NCBI GenBank assembly: GCA_020723385.1
Contig: DYIZ01000003.1
Coordinates: 13,009 to 77,008, forward strand
DNA length: 64,000 bases
Direction of reading: 5' to 3'
Source of the DNA: Candidatus Aquidulcis sp.
GTDB taxonomy: Bacteria > Chloroflexota > Anaerolineae > Anaerolineales > UBA4823
A program made the position numbers and the translations under genes. Position 1 is the stretch's first letter, and each line of letters opens with the position of its first letter. This document shows, piece by piece, positions 42,638 to 49,950 of the stretch. The notes beneath the pieces were generated by a model. The model was not told where the DNA came from and did no database searches. It saw only the letters and a list, made by a program, of their open reading frames with translations.

Positions 42638-43573
42638 ATGCCCGATTCCCCCGCTATCCACACTGATCATCTCGCCAAAGCCTTCGGGCGCGGACGGCAA
42701 GCCGTACAGGCCGTCAAAGATGTCAGCTTAAATGTCCAGCCTGGGCAGGTTTACGGTTTCCTCGGCCCAAATGGAGCCGGGAAGACCACCACGATCCGTA
42801 TGTTGATGGGATTGATACGCCCCACCCGGGGCGAGGCGCTCATTTTTGGGCTGCCGGTCCAGAATCCCAGGGCGCTCGACCGCGTCGGCGCGCTGGTGGA
42901 AAGGCCGGCATTCTACAGCTACCTGAGCGCACGGGATAACCTGGATGTGCTGGCCCGCACCGCAGGGAACCATCGCTCCGAGCGTATCGCTGCCCTGCTC
43001 GAACAGGTCGGGCTGGCAGAGAAGGCGCACCGCAAGGTTGGCAGTTACTCACTGGGGATGAAGCAGCGCCTGGGAATCGCCGCGGCGCTGCTGGGCAACC
43101 CCGACCTGGTCATCCTCGACGAGCCGACCAATGGTCTCGACCCGGCAGGCATCCAGGAAATGCGCCGTTTCATCCGCAGTCTGGCTGAAGAGCAAGGGAA
43201 GACAGTTTTTCTGTCCAGCCATTTGCTGAACGAGGTCGAGCAGGTTTGCGACCGGGTGGCGATCATCCATCTCGGCGCGCTGATTCGGGAGGGGGCCGTG
43301 CGGGATCTGCTCGCCGAGGGTCAGGGAGAACTCCGGGTACAGGCGACCCCTTTGGCCCAGGCCGCCGAGGCGCTGCAATCCCGCTGGACGGTCACGCCCG
43401 ATGGGGAGTGGCTCTCCATCGCCGCCCGGCCCGAGGCCAGCCCGGAGATCGTCAAATGTCTCGTCGAGCAGGGGGTCAGCGTGCACCAGGTCATCATCCA
43501 ACGCCAATCGCTGGAAGATTATTTCATGACCGTAACCGGCAATGAAAATAGCGCGGAGGCCAGCCATGCTTAA
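42638..43573 (+). CDS. ABC transporter ATP-binding protein
   Basis: A 311-residue ATPase subunit of a DrrA/CcmA-like exporter. Walker A 'GPNGAGKTTT' (43-52), Q-loop region, signature 'YSLGMKQRLG', Walker B 'LVILDEPTNGLD', H-loop 'FLSSHLLNEVEQ'. A C-terminal extension of about 80 residues follows, common to two-gene exporters of lipids, antibiotics or bacteriocin immunity. ATG 42638 is preceded by AGGAGG. It overlaps the permease start by 8 bp, so translation is coupled. No substrate gene is adjacent. Confidence 0.95.
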   Translation: MPDSPAIHTDHLAKAFGRGRQAVQAVKDVSLNVQPGQVYGFLGPNGAGKTTTIRMLMGLIRPTRGEALIFGLPVQNPRALDRVGALVERPAFYSYLSARDNLDVLARTAGNHRSERIAALLEQVGLAEKAHRKVGSYSLGMKQRLGIAAALLGNPDLVILDEPTNGLDPAGIQEMRRFIRSLAEEQGKTVFLSSHLLNEVEQVCDRVAIIHLGALIREGAVRDLLAEGQGELRVQATPLAQAAEALQSRWTVTPDGEWLSIAARPEASPEIVKCLVEQGVSVHQVIIQRQSLEDYFMTVTGNENSAEASHA

Positions 43574-44450
43574 CCTGATTCGCGCCGAATGGAAAAAAGC
43601 GACCAAAAACTACATGCTGATCGGTTTCCTGGTGTGGTCTTATCCCATCGGGGTGGGAATGCTCTACGGATTCTTCGTGCTCACCGCGTTGCTCGTTCCC
43701 CGTATGCGCGACGGCCTGACGACGATGAGCTCCGGGCAGTGGACATCGGACATGGCTGGTATTTGGGGCATGGTGAGCACATTCCCTGGCAACGTTTTCG
43801 GGCGAATGCTGCCGCTGGCCTTCATGGCGGTCATCTTCGCCGGCGAATATCAATGGGGCACCTGGAAAAATCTCATCCCGCGCGGCCGGCGCATCTCTCT
43901 GCTGCTGGCGAAATTCATCACGCTGATTGCGATCATCGCCACCAGTTTGCTGGTTACAACGTTGATCGCAGGTGTCATGCAGGTGATTGCCCACAAAATC
44001 GCCGATCTGCCCTATGGGCCAGCGCTCTCCGCCGAAGCGCTGGCTGACTTTGCGCGTATGTACATCCGCGAGGCGCTGTTGAGCGTCGCATCGCTGATCA
44101 TCCTGGCGGGTTATGCATCGCTGGCGGCGCTGCTCACCCGCTCGATATTGGGCAGCCTGATGCTTGGCCTGGGGTTTTCGATTGTCGAGCCGATAACGAT
44201 CACATTTTTCGGGTTGTTGGGGAAGCTGCTCGACAACAATCAAGCGGTCAATTTGTACCGTTTCGTTCCGACCTATAACATTGACAATATCCGCGCCTGG
44301 CTGGTCACTGATGAAGCCCTCACGGGAATGCCATTTGGCTTCAATGCGGAGGCCAGCCTGGGCTTTTCGGCGGCGATGCTGGCATTGTGGATCGTGGGGC
44401 TGGTGCTGCTTTCGGCAGTAATCTTTCAGAGGCAAGATATCACATCATAG
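43566..44450 (+). CDS. ABC transporter permease (ABC-2 type)
   Basis: A 294-residue integral membrane partner of the preceding ATPase, with about six TM helices, an N-terminal amphipathic 'LNLIRAEWKKATKNYML' and a large loop after TM1. Such single-permease systems dimerise in the membrane. 'GRMLPLAFMAVIFAGEYQWG' followed by 'TWKNLIPRGRRISLLLAKF' is typical of the bacitracin/NatB-like permeases. ATG 43566 is used because GGAGG lies just upstream; the longer frame is not needed. A bidirectional terminator follows. Confidence 0.9.
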   Translation: MLNLIRAEWKKATKNYMLIGFLVWSYPIGVGMLYGFFVLTALLVPRMRDGLTTMSSGQWTSDMAGIWGMVSTFPGNVFGRMLPLAFMAVIFAGEYQWGTWKNLIPRGRRISLLLAKFITLIAIIATSLLVTTLIAGVMQVIAHKIADLPYGPALSAEALADFARMYIREALLSVASLIILAGYASLAALLTRSILGSLMLGLGFSIVEPITITFFGLLGKLLDNNQAVNLYRFVPTYNIDNIRAWLVTDEALTGMPFGFNAEASLGFSAAMLALWIVGLVLLSAVIFQRQDITS

Positions 44451-44459
44451 ACCGATATA

Positions 44460-44520
44460 AAACAGGGATAGACAGGATGGGCAGGATTTTTCATCCTGCC
44501 CATCCTGTTTATCCCTGTTT
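44460..44520. terminator. Bidirectional hairpin terminator
   Basis: Long near-perfect stem: AAACAGGGATAGACAGGAT... pairs with ...ATCCTGTTTATCCCTGTTT around a TTTTTC loop. It lies between convergent ABC permease and anti-sigma genes. The ACAGGAT unit resembles a dispersed repeat. Confidence 0.8.
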
Positions 44521-44545
44521 GCTTTGCGGTTGATATGCCCCAGAT

Positions 44546-47302
44546 CTATTGGGACAAATACGCCTCCGGCAAGGCTTGAATCCGGATTTCGAAGCGACGC
44601 CCATCCTCGAAGTGACCTTTGAACACCCACATCGGCTGGACATATAGCCCTGCTTCCAGGGGAGTTTCATTCGCGGCAGGGGTGCAGTTATCCAGCGAGA
44701 CAGCCATATAAGCCAGCTCGATACTCTCTACGGTCGCCATACCTTGCAGTGAATCTACCGATGGGCTATCTTCTGACATGTAGGCTTCGTCAACCACCGC
44801 CGGTTGGTTGCTGGTGATCTCGTAGCTGCTCAGATCCACACCATCCCCCCAGGAGGCAGCCATATCAATAAAAACCGGATAACCGCCGAAGGTTTCACTG
44901 GTCAGCAGCCCTTCCTGGATGATGGTATCGCCGGGGCGGCCAACCAGGTAGCTGGCGTCGCCGCCGATGGTATGTTTCAGGATGAATTGCACCCCATCCT
45001 GCGTCGTGAACAGGATCGCCGTCTGACCTTCGAGGGTTACCACCTCTTCGGTGCCAATCCAGGCCTGAATGGTCTGCCCGGGGTAGGCTTGCTCGAAACG
45101 GTCTACCGAAATAACCGGCGTGCCATTTTCGGCAATTCGAGACACCTGTCCCCAAACTTTAATGGGCTGATTTTGATACGTCTCGATATCTGCCAGCGCT
45201 TCGCCTTCCAGAAGGTAACTCAGATAAGCGGATGTGGATGCGCCAGGGTCTACCCAGAAATTGACATCACGCCGAAGCTCGACGCCATTGCGGGTATAGA
45301 TTGTGATGTAAACGGTTCCTGTGACGCCTTCGAGCGTCTCGCCAGACTGTACCAACCCGGCGATGACTGTGGGCGTCGCCGTGGCCGTGTCGGGGAACAA
45401 ATTCAACATGGCGAACGACCCGCCGCCAAAGTTAGCGTTCGACGGCCCAAACCCGCCGCCTCCCCCGCCGCCAAAGCAGGTTATAGACGTGCCGTAAGAT
45501 GAGACCAGCGTGTCAATGGATGTCCATTCGAAGGTAGGCACGTCGCCGGGAACAACCACGCCGAGCACATTGACCAACGCTCCGTCAGGCAAAGATTCCG
45601 GCAGATCAGGCAGCAAGAACCTTTGCCCATCGTCAGCAGCCAGCCAGTTTTGACCATCCTGCTGCTGGATCTCGCCGTAATAATAAGCCCCATCAGCCTG
45701 CAATGGTTCCCAACGTGTGACGACCAACGTGCGCTCTCCGCTCGTTTCAGAGAGTTGCCCCCAGATGTGGGTCACAGATACGGATCCTTGATCAGTTGGA
45801 ATCTGGACTTCAAGGCCCTGGATATTGCCCGAGACCGGCCATTCGGCGGGCAATCCCCACGGGTTGAAAACCAACTGTCCATTTTCATACGAGTGGTTGA
45901 TAAAGCCATAGAATTCCGTTTCCTGATCCAGGGGGTAGTTACGCTCCCAGGTTTGGGGAGTTTGCTCATGCGGATAGATCGCAAACGTCGAGTGTGAAAA
46001 CGCATTCTCGTCGGCGAGGCGCTCCCAGGCCTGCTGGGCCGTCAAGATGGGATAATCCCCTACGGGCTGGAAATCATGGGCGCTGTGAGTCACCCAGCCC
46101 ACCTGGCCGTCGGCATTGATGGTCACTTCGATCCAGGCGAATCCGCCGTTTATTCCGTAGCCATAAATCACCGGACGGCCGTCCAGCAGGCGCACGAAAC
46201 GCACCCCACCCGGCGTTGTCTCGATTGGCTCTGATCGGTACGGGAAGTTCAGCAGCCCGCGGGCGTTGAGGAAATCTTCGGCGATGGCAACCTGCTGCTC
46301 GAAGGACATAAGGTCGCCGGTGATCGCATGGATCACATCATCGAGGGGATCGTACACCCATTGATCCGCGAAATTCATAAAGCGAAGGAGCGCAACCCCA
46401 TCCGAAACCTCGAAGATCGTCTGGTCGTAGCCTTCAGACTCGGTTTGCGTGGGTATGCCATTGATCCCCAGGTTCGCGGCGGCCTGCTGCGCGGTTTCAG
46501 CCGTGACGCTTTCCGAAATCTGCTGGCGGTAGACCGTCACCTGGGCCGGCGCGTCGGGGAGGGCTGTGGCGAGGGCAATCGTCAAATTCGGGAACATGCC
46601 GAACGGCTGCGCCAGCGGGCCAGACGGGGCGGGGGTGCTCAATGCAGGCGGCATCGGGGTGAGAGCAAACGATGGGATCAGCAACGTCTGACCGACCGAG
46701 ATAATGCAATCTGTGGTCAGATTATTGAATGTGATAATGCTCTCCTCAGGCACTTTGAAAAGCGATGCGATGTAAGCGCAGGTGTCGCCGGCAACAACGG
46801 TATAACTGAAAGGGGCATCCGTGGGAACTGGCAGCGGGGTTTCGGTCGAGATTGGGAGCAAGGGTGCCGGAGGCATCATCGTCGAAAGCGGACTGGAGGG
46901 GATTGTCCCAGAGGGGGTGATATTGCTGACAACGGGGGCGCTCTGCGGCCAGAAGGCGCGGATGCCCAGCCCGATGGCGAGCACGATCACGATGGCGATC
47001 ACGCCGAAAACAAGCGGGCGCACGAGCGAGGTCGAATTGGATTGCATGGTGGGTCTCCTATTGGGGGTCGAAATTTGCCCGATGATGGAGGCCGCCACCG
47101 ATGTGTCCATTTTTTGATCCGGCCAGCGCGCCTGGAGCGACGTCGAGAGCCGGCCTTCCAGCGCGGTCAAAGACGCGGCGTAATTCCGGCAGTCTGCGCA
47201 CGCTTCCAAATGCGCATCGAGGGCTGTGCGGGCTTCGGGAGCCAGCAGGCCGTCAGCAGCCGCGTGCAGCGCGGCGCGGGCTTCGTCATGCGTCAGAGTC
47301 AT
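44546..47302 (-). CDS. Anti-sigma factor with LysM and very large extracellular domain
   Basis: A 918-residue single-pass protein. The N-terminal zinc-finger anti-sigma domain (about 1-45) has His-x3-Cys-x2-Cys in 'LDAHLEACADC'. TM is at about 94-116. Outside: Pro-rich stalk, LysM domain about 163-212 ('FSYTVVAGDTCAYIASLFKV'), then about 700 residues of beta-rich ectodomain with a Gly8 stretch and no recognised family. The cytoplasmic part would hold the ECF sigma factor encoded just upstream; its start overlaps sigma by 17 bp. LysM binds peptidoglycan or glycans, so wall state may be the signal. Family anti-sigma factors are usually 200-300 residues; this one is unusually large. Confidence 0.85.
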   Translation of the reverse strand: MTLTHDEARAALHAAADGLLAPEARTALDAHLEACADCRNYAASLTALEGRLSTSLQARWPDQKMDTSVAASIIGQISTPNRRPTMQSNSTSLVRPLVFGVIAIVIVLAIGLGIRAFWPQSAPVVSNITPSGTIPSSPLSTMMPPAPLLPISTETPLPVPTDAPFSYTVVAGDTCAYIASLFKVPEESIITFNNLTTDCIISVGQTLLIPSFALTPMPPALSTPAPSGPLAQPFGMFPNLTIALATALPDAPAQVTVYRQQISESVTAETAQQAAANLGINGIPTQTESEGYDQTIFEVSDGVALLRFMNFADQWVYDPLDDVIHAITGDLMSFEQQVAIAEDFLNARGLLNFPYRSEPIETTPGGVRFVRLLDGRPVIYGYGINGGFAWIEVTINADGQVGWVTHSAHDFQPVGDYPILTAQQAWERLADENAFSHSTFAIYPHEQTPQTWERNYPLDQETEFYGFINHSYENGQLVFNPWGLPAEWPVSGNIQGLEVQIPTDQGSVSVTHIWGQLSETSGERTLVVTRWEPLQADGAYYYGEIQQQDGQNWLAADDGQRFLLPDLPESLPDGALVNVLGVVVPGDVPTFEWTSIDTLVSSYGTSITCFGGGGGGGFGPSNANFGGGSFAMLNLFPDTATATPTVIAGLVQSGETLEGVTGTVYITIYTRNGVELRRDVNFWVDPGASTSAYLSYLLEGEALADIETYQNQPIKVWGQVSRIAENGTPVISVDRFEQAYPGQTIQAWIGTEEVVTLEGQTAILFTTQDGVQFILKHTIGGDASYLVGRPGDTIIQEGLLTSETFGGYPVFIDMAASWGDGVDLSSYEITSNQPAVVDEAYMSEDSPSVDSLQGMATVESIELAYMAVSLDNCTPAANETPLEAGLYVQPMWVFKGHFEDGRRFEIRIQALPEAYLSQ

Positions 47303-47903
47303 CGGATGCCTCCTTTCGGGCAGGGATGTCGCCCAACCTTGCCTGCAACCGCATCCGGGCTACATGAAGCCGCGAATGCACCGTGCCTTCGCTGATCCCG
47401 AGGCTGGCCGCGATCTCGGGGACGGTCAGCTCGTGAACGTATCGCAAAATGACCGGCAAACGATGTTTTTCCCCCAGGCCGTCTACCGCCCGCCAGAGGG
47501 AGGTATCCGACTCGCTTTGGAGAGCAGCATCCTCGGGCGCGGCTGGCTTTGCGGACAGCCAGTGCAGCGCGGCCAGCGTCGTGTGAAGCGCCTGGCGGGC
47601 TTTGCGTTTACGCAGGCGGGCGCGGCAGGTGTTGACGGCGATGCTCGTCAGCCAGGTGCGAAGATGGGACTCGCCCCGGAAGGTGTGCAGCGCCCGGCAG
47701 GCGGCGATGAATGTTTCCTGGGCGGCGTCGTCAGCTTCAGCCGCGCCGTTGTCGCTGCCATCATCGAGGATCGAGAGGGCCAGCCGGCGGATGTAGGGAT
47801 AGTAAAGCGTCACCAGGCCCTCGATTTCGAGGGGCCGAGTTATGCCAGCCGGAAGCGATTTGGGGTCGAAGTCGGTCATGGTGCAGGCATTCGGTTTGGG
47901 CAT
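47286..47903 (-). CDS. ECF-type RNA polymerase sigma factor
   Basis: A 205-residue sigma-70 family ECF factor. Region 2: 'EGLVTLYYPYIRRLALSIL', 'AQETFIAACRALHTFRGES', 'LRTWLTSIAVNTCRARLRKR'. Region 4: 'LPVILRYVHELTVPEIAASL', then 'GISEGTVHSRLHVARMRLQA' (helix-turn-helix). No region 1.1 or 3. It overlaps the anti-sigma gene, the usual arrangement for partner control. I see no clear ribosome-binding site for the first ATG (47903); an internal ATG at 47879 is also possible. No ECF-type promoter could be assigned. Confidence 0.93.
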   Translation of the reverse strand: MPKPNACTMTDFDPKSLPAGITRPLEIEGLVTLYYPYIRRLALSILDDGSDNGAAEADDAAQETFIAACRALHTFRGESHLRTWLTSIAVNTCRARLRKRKARQALHTTLAALHWLSAKPAAPEDAALQSESDTSLWRAVDGLGEKHRLPVILRYVHELTVPEIAASLGISEGTVHSRLHVARMRLQARLGDIPARKEASDDSDA

Positions 47904-47966
47904 TTCACACGATTAGACGCGCCAGATGCCCAAAACCTTCATTCCACCGAAGAGAAGAAACAAAAA

Positions 47967-47990
47967 CTCTTCCGTTGCGAAGCGGAAGAG
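47967..47990 (-). terminator. Terminator of the DivIC-like gene
   Basis: CTCTTCCG / CGGAAGAG, 8-bp stem extended by GC pairs in the loop, followed on the minus strand by GTTTTTGTTTC. It is 28 nt downstream of the gene. Confidence 0.75.
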
Positions 47991-48018
47991 CCATTCTACC
48001 CAATTATTCGTACACCGA

Positions 48019-48411
48019 TCAGGGCAAATCTGAAGCGGTCTGATCCGCGAATAACATCAGCCACACCTGCCAGTTATGAATGACCTGCGGTGTGATCATG
48101 GGGGCCGTGGTTGCCGGGGGTGTCGCACCCGCCGGGGGCAGCGCAACCACCAAATTTTCGCCCTCGCGCACCTGTTTGTTGCCGTAAGCCCATTCAGCTA
48201 CAGCCGCATCGGAAGTGGCATACGCGATCTGGGTTTCGAGAACCGTCTTGGTTTCGACCAACTGCGTCACCTGCGCGCCCACCCGCTCTCGCTCAGCCGT
48301 CAACCGGCGCAGCTCAGACATCCGGCCATTGAAGTCCACGATCAGCAGGAATAAAACAGCCAGCCCAAGAACGATCAAAGCGATACGCCAACCCCGGTTG
48401 AATGCTTTCAT
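48019..48411 (-). CDS. DivIC/FtsB-like septum formation initiator
   Basis: A 130-residue bitopic protein. Short basic N-terminus, TM at about 9-25, then a coiled coil about 28-65 ('MSELRRLTAERERVGAQVTQ' to 'LVETKTVLETQ'), followed by 'EWAYGNKQVREGENLVVALP', which closely resembles the extracellular core of DivIC/FtsB-family proteins. These bridge cell-wall synthases and the Z-ring during division. A Pro/Thr-rich linker and a hydrophobic C-terminus ('NWQVWLMLFADQ') extend beyond the normal family end. It is transcribed toward the sigma operon but has its own terminator. Confidence 0.8.
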   Translation of the reverse strand: MKAFNRGWRIALIVLGLAVLFLLIVDFNGRMSELRRLTAERERVGAQVTQLVETKTVLETQIAYATSDAAVAEWAYGNKQVREGENLVVALPPAGATPPATTAPMITPQVIHNWQVWLMLFADQTASDLP

Positions 48412-48458
48412 GAACCCATCTTACCGCAGGCGACCTTTTCGCGCAAGATTAAAAATGC

Positions 48459-48490
48459 AAACCCCAGGGGTTTGAAAACCCCTGGGGTTT
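48459..48490 (-). terminator. Terminator of tRNA-Leu
   Basis: A perfect 15-bp stem AAACCCCAGGGGTTT / AAACCCCTGGGGTTT with a 1-2 nt apparent loop, 10 nt after the tRNA on the minus strand, then TGCATTTTTAATC. Confidence 0.75.
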
Positions 48491-48500
48491 ATCGGGTCTG

Positions 48501-48585
48501 TGCCGAAGGAGGGACTTGAACCCTCACGACCTTGCGATCACTAAGCCCTGAACCTAGCGCGTCTGCCAATTCCGCCACTTCGGCA
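48501..48585 (-). tRNA. tRNA-Leu (anticodon CAG)
   Basis: An 85-nt class II tRNA. Acceptor stem TGCCGAA / TTCGGCA. D-arm region GGCGGAATTGGCAGACGC. Anticodon stem CTAGG / CTTAG, loop TTCAGGG with anticodon CAG (reads CUG). Long variable arm 'TGATCGCAAGGTCG'. T-arm GAGGGTTCAAGTCCCTC. The genome encodes no CCA here. Confidence 0.95.
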
Positions 48586-48667
48586 ATTCGATTTGACTGC
48601 GGACTGAATTTTACCCATAATTCGAGTTTTGTCAACCTCGATTTTGTCGCCCCCGGAAGTCTCACCG

Positions 48668-48731
48668 AGGTGCAACGCACTTCAGAATTACGATTTCTGG
48701 CCGTTTTCTCGCTCTGAAGTGCATTGCACCT
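48668..48731. terminator. Hairpin terminator or dispersed inverted repeat
   Basis: AGGTGCAACGCACTTCAGA (48668-48686) pairs with TCTGAAGTGCATTGCACCT (48713-48731), 19 bp with one wobble and a 26-nt loop. It lies 44 nt downstream of the AT-rich secreted protein gene. Sequence resembles a spacer repeat. Confidence 0.55.
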
Positions 48732-48774
48732 GGCCTTTCCTAAGCTGCCTTGCCAGCGATTCGAGTTTCATTGG

Positions 48775-49581
48775 CTATCCCTTCAGGAAGGGTAATACCC
48801 ACGATCTGCCCGGATCGAGGATGCCCCATGTCCAAAATGGGTCGAGCCAGGCCAGTTTGAGTGGCTTCCCATTGACAATGGGAAACTTACCAGATAAGGG
48901 CAAGGTTTGTCCTTGTGCTATTACTTTTGTCGGTAAATAAGCATAATATAGTGAGGTTGTAAATGAAATAGTTTCACCGGGTGCTAAACTATCAGTCAAT
49001 AATTGGCTTGATATAACATTGACTTGATTCAATGACCATGCTACTCCTTGAACATTCGACATCGAATACGGTTCATCATTACGTACTTCTGCATAGACAT
49101 AGGCCCAATCACCGATGTATTGTGTTTGAGAATATACGACAGTCAAAGGTTTAAAATTCTGATCACCGTTCGGATTCCAACCGATTATAGACACCTCATA
49201 ATAATCAACATCATCACTAAATATATCGATATAAATATCAAAAGGATTCAATTCGTAAGGTAATGTTGCGGTCAGGATCGTAGTTTCAGTATATGTACCG
49301 AGTAACTGACCAGAATGACCATAAGGTCTGGCTTCAATAAGCACGTCAAATAATGAGCTGGTAGTTGTAGCCATAACATCACCAAGAATTCGAACTGTTC
49401 CCCCTCGGTTTCGGACCATATTGGTTTCGACTATGTGTAATGGCATCGAGATTGCCGCTAACGGAAGATAGACACAATTTGTTGATCCACAGGTTGACTG
49501 TAGCTTGGCAACACCCTGGTCCGTAAAGGATAGCAGGATAGCCAGAATCATAATACAACCCACAAAACGAATTCTCATCAT
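48775..49581 (-). CDS. Secreted beta-rich protein, AT-rich gene
   Basis: A 268-residue exported protein of unknown function. Signal peptide about 1-25 ('MMRIRFVGCIMILAILLSFT'). 'CGSTNCVYLPL' follows, with two Cys that may pair. The rest is beta-rich, with two similar modules: one around 'VETNMVRNRGGTVRILGDVM' and one around 'IGDWAYVYAEVRNDEPYSMS', resembling FxLYD/DUF-type 'transport-associated' beta-sandwich repeats. The start ATG 49581 is chosen by GGAGG eight bases upstream. The gene is visibly AT-richer than its neighbours, suggesting transfer. It ends 'DPGRSWVLPFLKG'. Confidence 0.75.
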   Translation of the reverse strand: MMRIRFVGCIMILAILLSFTDQGVAKLQSTCGSTNCVYLPLAAISMPLHIVETNMVRNRGGTVRILGDVMATTTSSLFDVLIEARPYGHSGQLLGTYTETTILTATLPYELNPFDIYIDIFSDDVDYYEVSIIGWNPNGDQNFKPLTVVYSQTQYIGDWAYVYAEVRNDEPYSMSNVQGVAWSLNQVNVISSQLLTDSLAPGETISFTTSLYYAYLPTKVIAQGQTLPLSGKFPIVNGKPLKLAWLDPFWTWGILDPGRSWVLPFLKG

Positions 49582-49950
49582 CAGTGCATCCTCCACAATT
49601 TTCAAATCATTGTGTGATGAACCATGAACATGCTCCAGGAAGAACTATTGGTCTACCCAAGCAGACGAGTGTGCCGCTATAGTTTCTGGAAAATCGTATC
49701 CTGACCCTACAAGACTGGCTCGAACTGTTTTTACACACCACAAGCAAGCGTATTTTGCAATAGAAGCGGCTGATTGACATCTCGACTTGCTCATTGTCGC
49801 CAGGAAAGCGCTATTTGTCAACAAAAATTTGGGCATAGACGCGCGCCTGGCACAGAAATTGCTGTGATTTCCAACAACCCGGCAAGATTTGGGTCATCAC
49901 CACTTTGCCCCTCTTTCGCCCGCGTGCTATAATCATAGCGGATAATCATT
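49582..49950. other. 369-base spacer, no gene recognised
   Basis: Between divergent genes. It holds short open frames in both strands with no family resemblance. The base pattern is neither typical coding nor simple repeat. Possibly decayed sequence. The last about 40 nt include TATAATCATAGCGG (TATAAT at about 49929), a plausible -10 for the downstream kinase-like gene. Confidence 0.4.

Noticed and set aside
48489-48680. Small minus-strand reading frame across tRNA-Leu
   Set aside because: It is the translation of the tRNA itself ('AEVAELADALGSGLSDRKV'), a well-known spurious protein.
49645-49836. Short minus-strand reading frame in the 49.6-49.9 kb spacer
   Set aside because: No family resemblance, no ribosome-binding site, and an unlikely composition.
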